From Chloroflexota bacterium (GTDB lineage: Bacteria > Chloroflexota > Dehalococcoidia > Dehalococcoidales > UBA2162), in assembly GCA_016202525.1 (NCBI GenBank), contig JACQOM010000224.1, positions 1-15,613 on the forward strand: DNA of 15,613 bases, read 5' to 3'. The position numbers and the translations under genes were made by a program. Each line of letters starts with the position of its first letter. The first letter of the stretch is position 1. Of the stretch, positions 1 through 6,365 are shown one piece after another. The notes beneath the pieces were generated by a model. The model searched no databases. It was not told the DNA's origin and saw only the letters and a program-made list of their open reading frames with translations.

Positions 1-418
1 CAATCCAGCTATCATTGAACTTATTTGCCACTTCGGACAGATAAATAGCAGTCTCCAGCGCTTCAATCTGGCAGAAAAAGAGCTTGCGTTCTCTATCCGG
101 ATTGGTCCAGTATTCGAGCAAGTGGCGCGTGGTTTTGGTTATGCCTACGTAGCCACCTTGACGCCATGTAGAAACACGTCCCCTGATGCGGTTGATGAAC
201 TCATTTTCTTCAATCCTGTCTTCAGTCCATTCGCCACTGAGAGCGAGCTGCCTTGAACCACCTTTCTTCTTAGGCCTGGCAATCGGGATGAAGTATGAGC
301 TGATGCGCCGGGACTCCTCAATCTCGTTGGTAATACCTTCGTCCGAAAACTTGAAGTGACGTGTAGGCTCTTTGTAGGGCGAGTTCAGGATTGGGTTTTC
401 AATTACGACTTGAGGCAT
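1..418 (-). CDS. N-terminal part of a helicase-type restriction endonuclease (type III R subunit-like), cut by the window edge
   Basis: Reading the minus strand from the ATG at 418 gives 139 open codons that run off position 1. The protein begins MPQVVIENPILNSPYKEPTR, continues with an ITNEIEESRRISSYFIP stretch near residues 30-46, then GEWTEDRIEENEFINRIRGR and an FFCQIEALETAIYLSEVA segment near the visible end. I recognise this as the N-terminal signature of the large DEAD/DEAH-helicase restriction proteins annotated as type III R subunit or BPTD_3080 family, usually about 900-1000 residues, which translocate on DNA and cleave foreign DNA. The helicase and nuclease motifs lie outside the window, so activity cannot be judged. 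A GAGGTG Shine-Dalgarno sits 7 bases before the ATG. Its promoter is at 459-487. No methyltransferase is visible here; it may lie further left. Confidence 0.75.
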   Translation of the reverse strand, partial: MPQVVIENPILNSPYKEPTRHFKFSDEGITNEIEESRRISSYFIPIARPKKKGGSRQLALSGEWTEDRIEENEFINRIRGRVSTWRQGGYVGITKTTRHLLEYWTNPDRERKLFFCQIEALETAIYLSEVANKFNDSWI

Positions 419-458
419 ACCAGTTCACCTCGACCAGGCAAGCAAACAATTATGTCAT

Positions 459-487
459 ATCCTATAATGTGCCTAGAGATAAGTCAA
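459..487 (-). promoter_or_regulatory. Sigma-70-type promoter of the restriction gene
   Basis: On the minus strand TTGACT (482-487) is followed after 17 bases by TAGGAT (459-464). The predicted transcript start is about 35 bases ahead of the ATG at 418. Two hexamers with correct spacing, correctly oriented before a gene with a good ribosome binding site, make this plausible but it was found by eye. Confidence 0.45.
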
Positions 488-636
488 CAAAACCTACGAC
501 AGTTGGTTCTGTTTGCTTTTGGTTGTTTCTAATTCTTTCAATGGCAGAATTAGTTATTTGGAGCGAAAAGACATGGATTATAAGAATAAGATAAACAGGA
601 TTTTTTCAGTAACACGGAGATTCAATATGAAACAAA

Positions 637-894
637 TTATTGAGGCTTACTTTGGGCATTCAAGTCAGCCTCAATCCGAATATTGTTCGCCAAAAAAGTA
701 GCTATTATTGCCCTTCCTGTCGCTTCCCATCGTATTTGAAGGGCAGACTGAATATTGGCATCTCTTTCTGGAATCCCCATTTCAATGTATTCCATAGCCA
801 GTTTCACTCTGTCATTATCAAGACTGCTTGACCAACTCCGATATTGTTCATTAAAAATAGTTGCAAGTTGCTCTACATTTAATCCGATAGTCAT
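637..894 (-). CDS. Small hypothetical protein (85 aa)
   Basis: An 85-residue protein that I do not recognise. It is preceded by a very strong Shine-Dalgarno (AGGAGAGGTG, five bases before ATG), which is the main reason to accept it as real. The sequence appears soluble and mostly helical: MTIGLNVEQLATIFNEQY at the start, a charged middle (DNDRVKLAMEYIEMGIPERDA) and a helix with IRWEATGRAIIATFLANN around residues 54-71. No signal peptide or membrane segment is seen. It lies upstream of, and in the same direction as, the restriction gene, but the 218-bp gap and the separate promoter at 459-487 argue against a simple operon. It could be a small regulator or an accessory of the restriction system; nothing in the sequence decides this. 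Confidence 0.6.
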   Translation of the reverse strand: MTIGLNVEQLATIFNEQYRSWSSSLDNDRVKLAMEYIEMGIPERDANIQSALQIRWEATGRAIIATFLANNIRIEADLNAQSKPQ

Positions 895-923
895 TTTTCA
901 CCTCTCCTTAAATCATTAGCTCG

Positions 924-950
924 ATAATACACTAAAACACAAATTGTAAA
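924..950 (-). promoter_or_regulatory. Possible promoter of the 85-residue gene
   Basis: On the minus strand TTTACA (945-950) and TATTAT (924-929) are separated by 15 bases, which is short. The same two hexamers, with an ideal 17-base gap, drive the minus-strand gene at the right end of the window. Placement about 30 bases ahead of a strong Shine-Dalgarno supports it. Confidence 0.3.
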
Positions 951-1446
951 GTAAAAGCCGAAATACCAACCAAAACCGAATAGTACCCGACAGTTGAAGA
1001 ATTGACAATGTCGAACTAGGTTACCAGTACATGCAATTACTGACATTATCCTCTAAGCCCTGGCCACCTTTTTGAGAGGTCGAGATTATATTTTAGAATG
1101 CCCTCGTCACCATTCTTAGACTTAACCCAACCGAAAATAACTCATCTAACTCAACTTGGTCCCAGCCAGTTGGCGGAGAGCCTAAATAGACTATAAGCGT
1201 AGTCATTTGGGTGCACCGAAATAGCCTCTCCGAGATGGAGATGAATTCACAGGGGTATCCCAGTTTCAGAACCCAGAGCTTCGACACCACCATCGGACCA
1301 ACCGGACGAAACTCCATCGGGCAATGGTGTTCAGCCCAACCGAAGATAAGAACACGACAGAATCGACCAGAGTGAAGTCGAGGTGAATAGTTCCCAAAAG
1401 TTCTCCTCAGTGCCATTTTAGCGACATTCTAGCCTTGAAAGGCACG

Positions 1447-1479
1447 CCCAATTGGTGACATCAGATGACACCAGTTGGG
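1447..1479. repeat. 33-bp near-perfect palindrome
   Basis: The left arm begins CCCAATTGGTG and the right arm ends CACCAGTTGGG. The inner part, CATC around a single central base and GATG, continues the symmetry. Only two symmetric pairs of positions break it, so 28 of the 32 non-central bases pair. No T-run follows, so it is not a standard intrinsic terminator. An operator for a dimeric regulator, a cruciform, or the end of a lost mobile element are all possible. Confidence 0.6.
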
Positions 1480-1673
1480 TTCCCGTTAAGCACCACTTGT
1501 CGGGAGAACCGAAGGCTTCTTGTCCAGCAGACAAGTGTTACCTGCGATATATTATCTGGAGTAACAGGAGGCGCTGGCGATTACAGCCTGTGACATAGAC
1601 CTTCAGCTCATCGAAGGCTATTCAGGGGTTCTCGGTAATGGGGTTACCAGAAGTTAATTCTCGTATGGGTTGT

Positions 1674-1695
1674 ATAGTTTGATAGGCCAAACTAT
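1674..1695. repeat. 8-bp inverted repeat upstream of the imuB promoter
   Basis: ATAGTTTG (1674-1681) and CAAACTAT (1688-1695) are exact reverse complements around a 6-base loop. They end 25 bp before the -35 box of the imuB promoter. This could be a regulatory site or a hairpin ending transcription from the left. No U-tract follows, so I do not call it a terminator. Confidence 0.5.
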
Positions 1696-1720
1696 TGCCC
1701 TTATTATGCTGTTATCCCTC

Positions 1721-1750
1721 TTGACAAATAGAACATATGTGCTATACAAT
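1721..1750 (+). promoter_or_regulatory. Promoter of the imuB-dnaE2 operon
   Basis: A consensus -35 box TTGACA (1721-1726) is followed by TACAAT (1745-1750) with an 18-base spacer; TATACA at 1743 with a 16-base spacer is an alternative. Predicted transcription starts near 1757, about 30 bases ahead of the imuB ATG at 1789. The spacer is almost entirely occupied by the palindrome at 1729-1744, so a bound repressor would block polymerase directly. Confidence 0.7.
1729..1744. promoter_or_regulatory. LexA-like operator in the promoter spacer
   Basis: TAGAACATATGTGCTA is a 16-bp palindrome with one symmetric mismatched pair (14 of 16 positions symmetric). Its core GAAC-ATAT-GTGC differs by one base from the GAAC-N4-GTTC LexA box known from Firmicutes and Actinobacteria. 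It lies exactly between the -35 and -10 boxes of an operon carrying imuB and dnaE2, genes that LexA controls in many bacteria. The repressor itself is not in the window, so its identity is inferred. Confidence 0.55.
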
Positions 1751-1788
1751 TCTAATCCCTTGGAACTCTAGTTCTAACGAGAAGCAAA

Positions 1789-2976
1789 ATGAGAATTGCC
1801 TGTGTTTTTATTCAACATATGGCTGTCCAGATAGCCTTGGATGCAGAGCCGGGTTTATGCGGTAAAGCGTTAATTATCGGTGGTATGCCGTTTGAGTCGA
1901 AGCCGGTGCTGGATGCGTCATTAGAGGCTATGGTCTGCGGTGTTAAGCCAGGAATGCTGCTGCGTGAAGCCCAGGGACTCTGCCCAGAGGCCATATTCTT
2001 GATACCGGATGAGGTAACATACAAGCAGGCTTTCGAGAAAGTCTTGCAGATTTTGGATAACTTCAGTCCGATGGTTGAAGTTGAGAAAGCGGGCTGCGCC
2101 TATATCGATGTGACCGGTGTTGAAAATGAACGAGGGCTTGCCTCTGAACTTATTTCTTCGGTGGCTACAGGTGCAGGCCTAAAGGGAAGTGTCGGCATAA
2201 CAGGGGGAAAATTTTTCAGCCAGGCGGCAGCTCTTATATCAAAGCCGGAAATGTTAACTATCGTACCGTCAGGCGATGAGGAGAAGTTTATCCGGCCTTT
2301 CTCGATTGATTTCTTAGGTTGTAAGCCTGAAGTTAAAGAGCGATTAAGGTTTCTCGGCATCCGCTCTATCGGACAACTTCGTGATTTCATCAGTGAAGCT
2401 CTGGTTGCTCAGTTTGCAGATGAGGGACTAAGGCTCCACCAGTTAGCTCATGGCATCGACCCCAGTCCCCTTATCCCCCGAAAAAGAGATGATATCATCA
2501 CCGCTTCGGTTGACCTGGATACTCCGGCAACTCTAGAGGGCGAGTTGATAAGTGCTTGCCAGTCCATTCTTGAAGAGCTCTTCCAAGAAATAAGAGCACA
2601 GGGTAAGGTATGCCGCGAGGTCCAGATTGAGATTACATTTGATTCAGGTAATTCAGAAGTGAAAAAGCTCACAATCAAAGAAACAACAGCTTCGGTTAAG
2701 GTGGTTTTGGACAGGATAAGGACCTGGCTGGAAAGTGGTGCCTTTTCTGCGCCGGTAACTCAGGTTATATTGTCACTCTGGCTCACGAATGACAACGGGA
2801 AGAGACCATCATTCTGGTCAGAGCAGAATGAGAAAAACCGACGGCTTAACCGTATGGTCGGGGAAGTAAAGAAAAGATTCGGCTATCAGCCATTGAAGAA
2901 GATTAAGGAAATAGACCCGGATACAATTGTCCCGGAGCGTCGTTTCGCTTTGACGGATATTCCTGACAAAGGTTGA
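1789..2976 (+). CDS. imuB: ImuB, polymerase-dead Y-family mutasome protein
   Basis: A 395-residue DinB/UmuC-superfamily protein. ImuB is the adaptor that brings the error-prone polymerase DnaE2 to the sliding clamp during damage-induced mutagenesis. The N-terminus MRIACVFIQHMAVQ is the ImuB form, and the GKALIIGG block (25-32) confirms the start. The catalytic acids of active Y-family polymerases are missing. The DxD of motif I is replaced by F7 and Q9. The SxDEAYxD site reads KAGCAYID at 100-107, so the D-E pair is G102-C103. A helix-hairpin-helix region (FLGIRSIGQLRDF) lies near 191-204 and a little-finger domain follows. RPSFW at 339-343 sits where ImuB proteins carry the clamp-binding motif (QLSLF-like), so it may be a divergent clamp peptide. 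The long C-terminal tail of mycobacterial ImuB is absent. Its downstream partner starts 5 bp later. The ribosome binding site (GAGAAG) is weak. Confidence 0.9.
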   Translation: MRIACVFIQHMAVQIALDAEPGLCGKALIIGGMPFESKPVLDASLEAMVCGVKPGMLLREAQGLCPEAIFLIPDEVTYKQAFEKVLQILDNFSPMVEVEKAGCAYIDVTGVENERGLASELISSVATGAGLKGSVGITGGKFFSQAAALISKPEMLTIVPSGDEEKFIRPFSIDFLGCKPEVKERLRFLGIRSIGQLRDFISEALVAQFADEGLRLHQLAHGIDPSPLIPRKRDDIITASVDLDTPATLEGELISACQSILEELFQEIRAQGKVCREVQIEITFDSGNSEVKKLTIKETTASVKVVLDRIRTWLESGAFSAPVTQVILSLWLTNDNGKRPSFWSEQNEKNRRLNRMVGEVKKRFGYQPLKKIKEIDPDTIVPERRFALTDIPDKG

Positions 2977-2981
2977 GATAA

Positions 2982-3236
2982 ATGGCAGAAGTACTGGGGA
3001 TGACCCCGGAAGTTACGGTAAAGGCAGATGAGACAGGCACGCCAGAGAGCCTGTCCTTGAAATCTAATCGCTGCAAGGTAGTCAGGGTATATGACCGCTG
3101 GCGTATTGCCGATTCCTGGTGGGCTGAAGAGGTCAGCCGCGACTATTTCAGAGTGGAATTGGGCAATGGCTCAGTCTGTAATATTTACCATGACATGATG
3201 ACTGACCGGTGGTATCTTACTAGGAGTTACGGCTAA
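2982..3236 (+). CDS. DUF6504-like small protein of the mutasome operon
   Basis: An 84-residue protein. The C-terminal 50 residues carry the pattern VVRVYDRWRIADSWWAEE, then RDYFRVELGNG and DRWYLTR. I recognise this as the DUF6504-type domain, found encoded beside, or fused to, ImuB-like polymerases in several bacteria; function unknown. The first 30 residues are low in hydrophobics and probably flexible. It is sandwiched 5 bp after imuB and 2 bp before dnaE2, so it must be co-translated with them. The closing PERRFAL of ImuB immediately before it suggests the two may be one split polypeptide in other species. A role as a small subunit or stabiliser of the ImuB-DnaE2 complex is inference from position. 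The compact fold with five tryptophans suggests a beta-barrel or SH3-like domain, but that is only an impression. Confidence 0.75.
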   Translation: MAEVLGMTPEVTVKADETGTPESLSLKSNRCKVVRVYDRWRIADSWWAEEVSRDYFRVELGNGSVCNIYHDMMTDRWYLTRSYG

Positions 3237-3238
3237 AA

Positions 3239-6200
3239 ATGAATAACTACGCAGAGCTTCACTGCCATTCTAATTTCTCCCTTCTCGATGGTGCTTCACA
3301 GCCCGAGATGTTGGCCGCTCAGGCGGCTGAGCTAGGTATGCCGGCCCTGGCCTTGACCGACCATAATGGGCTGTACGGCATAGTACCTTTCTATAAGGCT
3401 GCCAGAGAAGCCGGCATAAAACCGGTAATCGGCTCCGAGCTAACCCTGGCAACGGGACATCACGTTACATTGCTGGCCAAGAACAACCGGGGTTATTCCA
3501 ACCTTTGCCGGCTTATTACCAAGGCACAGTTGGGCCACAGCAAAGGCGAGCCGTCAATTGACTTTCCCACTTTGGCCAGCTTATCGGAAAACCTGTTTTG
3601 TCTTTCGGGATGCAAGAAGGGAGAAATAGCAACGCTGGTCCTTGAAGGGAAGATAGAGAAGGCTGAGGCTGTTGCCATGAACTACCTCGGGGTCTTCGGA
3701 GCTAACTTTTTTATCGAGCTTCAGAACAATCTCGTTCAGGGAGACAGTCGTCTCTGTAAGGAGCTGGTTGAAATAGCCGACCGTCTTGACATAAAGTATG
3801 TAGCTACAAATAACGTCCATTACGCCAGACCGGAAGGGCATCAGCTTCACGATATCCTGGTCTGCATCAAGAACCGGACTACCCTGGATAAGTCGGGCCG
3901 GCTGCGCCGTCCCAATGCCGAGTTCTGCCTCAAGCCTGCTTCGGAGATGGCCACTATTTTCAGAGACTATCCGAAAGCTATTGAGAACAGCCTGTATATT
4001 GTCGGCGAGTGCAACGTAGACCTCAACTTTGCGTCTTACCGCTTTCCCCGATTCTCTTTACCTGACGGTGAGACCGATGCCGGTTACCTAGCCAAGCTCT
4101 GCCGAGAGAAGGTTCCTGAGCGTTATGCTGATGTGACCGACAAGGTTAAGTCACAGATAAACTATGAGCTTGACCTGATAGAAAAGCTCGGCCTCTCGGG
4201 ATACTTTCTTATCGTCTGGGACATTATGGACTACGCCAGGAAGAACGGCATTCCGGCTCAGGGGAGAGGCTCGGCAGCCAACTCGATTGTGGCCTATATC
4301 CTTGGCATTACCCGGGTCGACCCGATTCACCACAAATTGTTTGTCGGCAGGTTCATCAATGAGGAGATGTCGTCAATCCCTGACATCGACATCGATGTTT
4401 CTACCAACCACCGCGAAAGACTGATTCAATATGTTTATCAGAAATATGGGGAAGAGCACACGGCCATGGTCTGCACTTATGTTACTTTCCAGGCGCGCAA
4501 CGCCATCAGGGAAGTTGGCAAGGCGATGGGAATGCCGTTAAAGATACTCGACCAGATGGCCAAGACGGTAGGGCATTACAGCGCTAAGGAGTTTGATGAT
4601 GACCTGGGCAGCCTGGAGAAATTTCGCCCTTACGTTACCTCGACAGCGTGGCAGAGTTTCATCTCTCACTGCAATGCGATAGCCGACTTCCCCCGCCACC
4701 TTTCGATACATGTCGGCGGCATGATTATCTCTTCTTGTCCTTTAACTGAAGTTGTTCCTCTGGAGCGGGCCGCCATGCCGGGCAGGGTCGTCTGCCAGTG
4801 GGATAAGGACGGTATCGAGGGCGCCGGACTGGTGAAGGTGGATGTGCTTGGCCTGCGTATGCTGTCACTAATCCAGGAAACGGTCGAATTGGTAGCACGA
4901 AGCCGGAATACCAACCTCGACCTGGATAAGATTCCTCTCGATGATGGCAAGGTCTACGATATGATTTGTGAAGCGGATACGCTAGGAGTCTTCCAGGTGG
5001 AAAGCCGCGCCCAGATGCAGACTCTGCCAAGGACTAGGCCACGTTCGATAGAGGACCTGACCGTCGAAGTGGCTATTATCAGGCCCGGCCCGCTCCAGGG
5101 ACACATGGTTCACCCGTATATTAACCGCCGCCAGGGCAAAGAGAAAGTTACCTATCCCCACAAACTGCTGAAGCCTATCCTTGAAGAGACGCTGGGAGTA
5201 ATTCTCTTCCAGGAGCAGGTACTAAGATGCGCCATTGCCATTGCCGGGTTTACTCCGGGGGAAGCCGATGCCCTGCGGCGAGCCATGAGTAAGAAGCGCT
5301 CCCGCGAAGCCATAGAAAAGCTGAGGATAAGGTTCCTTCAAGGGGCAAAAGAAAACGGGGTTACCGAGCCGGTGGCAGTAAGAGTATTCGATACACTGAA
5401 GGGCTTCGCCGAGTATGGCTTCTGCAAAAGCCACGCCGCCGGCTTTGCCCTGCTTGCCTACCGGTCGGCCTGGCTCAAGTATTATTACCCTGTCGAGTTT
5501 TATGCTGCCCTGCTCAATAATCAGCCTATGGGCTTTTACTCACCGGAAGTTATCATCGGTGATGCCAAGAGGCACGGTGTCGAGGTGCTGCCTGTAGACA
5601 TTAACCTAAGCCATAGTGGTTGTACCATAGAAAGCGGAAAGCTCCGACTGGGCTTCCGGTACGTTAAGGAACTGGGAGAGGCCGCCATTACCCTAATGGA
5701 GCAGACCAGGGATAAAGGACCATTTGCTTCTATCACAGACTTTTACAAGAGAAGCAAACTCAGCTCTGAAGTAATTCAAAACCTTATTATGGTCGGGGCT
5801 CTTGATGAATTAGGTAAAGACCGCCGCGAGCTGCTTTGGGAGCTCGGTCTCCTGGAGAAGAGGGGTCGGGAAGAGTTTCTTTTTGAATGTCCCGGCTACC
5901 AGGTGCCTCTGTCCGGTATGACCGACTGGGAGAAAGTGGCCGCGGAATACGATATCCAGGGTCTCTCGGCACGTGTGCATCCGATGCAGTTGCTGAGAGG
6001 CAACCTATTGACGGAGGGGCTGCTTTCGAGTTCTGAGGCACTTTCTCGTCCGAATGCCAGTACGGTACGGATTGCCGGCTACGTTGTCTGCCGCCAGGCT
6101 CCGGCGACCGCCAAAGGGCATGTCTTTCTTACCCTTGAGGATGAAAAAGGCCTGCTCAATATCGTTATCAGACCGGATGTCTACAGGAAGTATCGCTACA

Positions 6201-6346
6201 CAGTAAGAACGGAGCCACTCTTGATGATTGAAGGAGAGCTCCAGAGAAGAGACGGCATCAGCAATATCCTGGCCACCGACATTTCCCCCCTGAAACACGA
6301 GAAGGATAAGGCTGAGGTCGCACCCGCCGCCCGCAACTTTTGCTAA
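3239..6346 (+). CDS. dnaE2: DnaE2 (ImuC), error-prone DNA polymerase III alpha subunit
   Basis: A 1035-residue C-family polymerase that copies damaged DNA inaccurately together with ImuB. An N-terminal PHP domain (about 1-280) has metal-ligand motifs HCH (8-10), TDH (40-42), GSE (65-67) and a later NNVHY. The palm carries PDIDID (381-386) and KVDVLGLRML; by alignment with E. coli DnaE the catalytic aspartates are D382, D384 and D535. GRGSAANS and the FAEYGFCKSHAAGFALLAY block are typical. Features that separate DnaE2 from replicative DnaE are the LLNNQPMGFYSPEVIIGDAK stretch, the GLSARVHPM motif near 906-914, and an ending just after the OB fold, with no long tau-binding tail. Length matches the DnaE2 family (about 1030-1080). 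The PHP ligands look intact, so it may keep metal-dependent activity there. It starts 2 bp after the small protein gene and is part of the operon. Confidence 0.96.
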   Translation: MNNYAELHCHSNFSLLDGASQPEMLAAQAAELGMPALALTDHNGLYGIVPFYKAAREAGIKPVIGSELTLATGHHVTLLAKNNRGYSNLCRLITKAQLGHSKGEPSIDFPTLASLSENLFCLSGCKKGEIATLVLEGKIEKAEAVAMNYLGVFGANFFIELQNNLVQGDSRLCKELVEIADRLDIKYVATNNVHYARPEGHQLHDILVCIKNRTTLDKSGRLRRPNAEFCLKPASEMATIFRDYPKAIENSLYIVGECNVDLNFASYRFPRFSLPDGETDAGYLAKLCREKVPERYADVTDKVKSQINYELDLIEKLGLSGYFLIVWDIMDYARKNGIPAQGRGSAANSIVAYILGITRVDPIHHKLFVGRFINEEMSSIPDIDIDVSTNHRERLIQYVYQKYGEEHTAMVCTYVTFQARNAIREVGKAMGMPLKILDQMAKTVGHYSAKEFDDDLGSLEKFRPYVTSTAWQSFISHCNAIADFPRHLSIHVGGMIISSCPLTEVVPLERAAMPGRVVCQWDKDGIEGAGLVKVDVLGLRMLSLIQETVELVARSRNTNLDLDKIPLDDGKVYDMICEADTLGVFQVESRAQMQTLPRTRPRSIEDLTVEVAIIRPGPLQGHMVHPYINRRQGKEKVTYPHKLLKPILEETLGVILFQEQVLRCAIAIAGFTPGEADALRRAMSKKRSREAIEKLRIRFLQGAKENGVTEPVAVRVFDTLKGFAEYGFCKSHAAGFALLAYRSAWLKYYYPVEFYAALLNNQPMGFYSPEVIIGDAKRHGVEVLPVDINLSHSGCTIESGKLRLGFRYVKELGEAAITLMEQTRDKGPFASITDFYKRSKLSSEVIQNLIMVGALDELGKDRRELLWELGLLEKRGREEFLFECPGYQVPLSGMTDWEKVAAEYDIQGLSARVHPMQLLRGNLLTEGLLSSSEALSRPNASTVRIAGYVVCRQAPATAKGHVFLTLEDEKGLLNIVIRPDVYRKYRYTVRTEPLLMIEGELQRRDGISNILATDISPLKHEKDKAEVAPAARNFC

Positions 6347-6365
6347 CCCCCTCGAAACTGGTAGA

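Larger units (their letters stand above)
951..1720. other. Gene-poor, inverted-repeat-rich intergenic region
   Basis: No convincing gene. A 107-codon open frame on the minus strand (1093-1416) lacks a Shine-Dalgarno and matches nothing I know. The stretch is unusually rich in stem-loops. A 7-bp stem (CGGAGAG 1174-1180 with CTCTCCG 1226-1232) encloses a second hairpin (1184-1193 with 1200-1208). CTTCG near 1279 pairs with CGAAG near 1342 around ACACCA/TGGTGT. A 33-bp near-palindrome lies at 1447-1479. CACTTGTC (1494-1501) pairs with GACAAGTG (1530-1537), GGTAA with TTACC at about 1634-1648, and ATAGTTTG with CAAACTAT at 1674-1695. This may be a structured RNA on either strand, or debris of a lost element. 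Confidence 0.5.

Noticed and set aside
391..701. Two short plus-strand frames between the restriction gene and the 85-residue gene
   Set aside because: They overlap the promoter and start of the restriction gene and the end of the 85-residue gene, and lack ribosome binding sites.
1128..1350. Recurring CCAACCGAA-like words, considered as a tandem repeat or CRISPR remnant
   Set aside because: Spacing is irregular and the flanks do not match, so no array is present.
1093..1416. 107-codon open frame on the minus strand
   Set aside because: No Shine-Dalgarno, no recognisable family, and it lies inside the stem-loop-rich stretch. Could be a decayed gene but is not supported enough to call.
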